A stretch of DNA of 13,255 bases from Actinomycetes bacterium (GTDB taxonomy: Bacteria > Actinomycetota > Acidimicrobiia > Acidimicrobiales > CADCSY01): the NCBI GenBank assembly GCA_025464025.1, contig JAODBP010000093.1, positions 1 through 13,255 on the forward strand. Reading direction: 5' to 3'. How positions within the stretch are numbered: position 1 is the first letter of the stretch; each line of letters starts with the position of its first letter. The notes beneath the pieces were generated by a model. The model searched no databases. It saw only the letters and a program-made list of their open reading frames with translations, and had not been told where the DNA came from. Below, in pieces: positions 13,029 through 13,255 of the stretch. Both the position numbers and the translations under genes were made by a program.

Positions 13029-13137
13029 TCGTCGACTGACCAGAACGCCGCAACCGTCCGCGGAAACGTCAGGGGTCTGATCCCGTTCGTTGAGCCCGCT
13101 CGGAGAGGTGCCGCGGGGCTGACGAGATCGGGCGTTC

Positions 13138-13164
13138 GCGTCAGGGTCGAAAGACCAAGGACGC
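13138..13164. repeat. Hairpin with GAAA tetraloop
   Basis: GCGTC (13138-13142) pairs with GACGC (13160-13164). Inside it GGTC (13145-13148) pairs with GACC (13153-13156), closing a GAAA loop with an AG/AAG internal loop between the stems. A GNRA-type loop suggests RNA structure, but the stem is short and could be chance. Confidence 0.4.
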
Positions 13165-13199
13165 CCTGAGACGACGGTGGGCGCGCCCGAGTCCCTGCG

Positions 13200-13255
13200 C
13201 TCGAACTGGCGATGGATTGACAACAGAACCGTTGACAATCCGTCGCCAGTTCGGG
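13200..13255. repeat. 56-bp near-perfect inverted repeat with paired TTGACA motifs
   Basis: Bases 13200-13226 pair with 13229-13255 around a 2-nt centre. Of 27 positions, 23 are Watson-Crick pairs, two are G-T wobbles (13201/13254 and 13213/13242) and two are mismatches (13220/13235 and 13225/13230). The outer 11 bp, CGAACTGGCGA with TCGCCAGTTCG, are exact. TTGACA occurs twice in direct orientation (13217-13222 and 13232-13237), each matching the -35 consensus. The repeat reaches the window edge and may continue. Confidence 0.8.

Larger units (their letters stand above)
13029..13255. other. Terminal non-coding stretch with several hairpins
   Basis: I see no credible gene in these 227 bp on either strand. 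The composition is visibly less GC-rich than the coding part. It contains a small hairpin GGGGT-CTG-ATCCC at 13072-13084, a two-stem hairpin at 13138-13164, the palindrome GGGCGCGCCC at 13179-13188, and the long inverted repeat at 13200-13255. Confidence 0.6.

Noticed and set aside
12972..13238. An 88-codon minus-strand open frame in the terminal region
   Set aside because: It is polar, Arg/Ser/Pro-rich, overlaps the membrane-protein gene and the inverted repeat, and has no domain or good ribosome-binding site.
13200..13255. Integron attC site
   Set aside because: The outer ends do not match the RYYYAAC and GTTRRRY core sites, and no integrase or gene-cassette structure is visible.

Overview
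The window is a high-GC, densely coded stretch of bacterial chromosome. It looks like ordinary core genome of an actinobacterium. The support is the DUF5709-like acidic protein, an F420-type luciferase-like oxidoreductase, an SCP2-domain protein, a monomeric NADP-isocitrate dehydrogenase, frequent GTG starts and strong G/C at third codon positions. A deep-branching class such as Acidimicrobiia would fit, but that placement is inference. I see no rRNA, tRNA, CRISPR array, transposase or phage gene.

Layout from left to right, in seven transcription units that strictly alternate strand: (1) + the 3' half of monomeric isocitrate dehydrogenase (1-1082); (2) - a three-gene unit running DUF5709-like acidic protein (3375-2935), degenerate GGDEF-domain protein (2890-2444), GlcD-type FAD oxidoreductase (2431-1079); (3) + lon protease and an F420-type oxidoreductase (3433-6700); (4) - recQ with an unusual C-terminus (8571-6925); (5) + malate dehydrogenase (8637-9626); (6) - SCP2-domain protein (11856-11497) and a secreted subtilase (11396-9669); (7) + a GNAT acetyltransferase, an unrecognised 120-aa protein and a small membrane protein (11889-13028). 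The convergent junctions hold a shared CTAG stop (1079-1082), a repeat-rich 224-bp spacer (6701-6924) and a 13-bp-stem hairpin (9633-9662). The divergent junctions are short: 57, 65 and 32 bp.

Functionally this is housekeeping. Isocitrate and malate dehydrogenases and a GlcD-type 2-hydroxyacid oxidase are central carbon and redox enzymes. Lon does protein quality control and RecQ does DNA repair. The subtilase is exported. Nothing ties all the units into one pathway.

The least explained parts are non-coding or domain-level: a 16-bp perfect dyad just before the lon start, the degenerate GGDEF protein, a PcrA/UvrD-like module in place of HRDC on RecQ, and the last 227 bp. That last stretch holds several hairpins and ends in a 56-bp near-perfect inverted repeat with two TTGACA motifs, cut off by the window edge. 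I found no convincing new multi-gene system.
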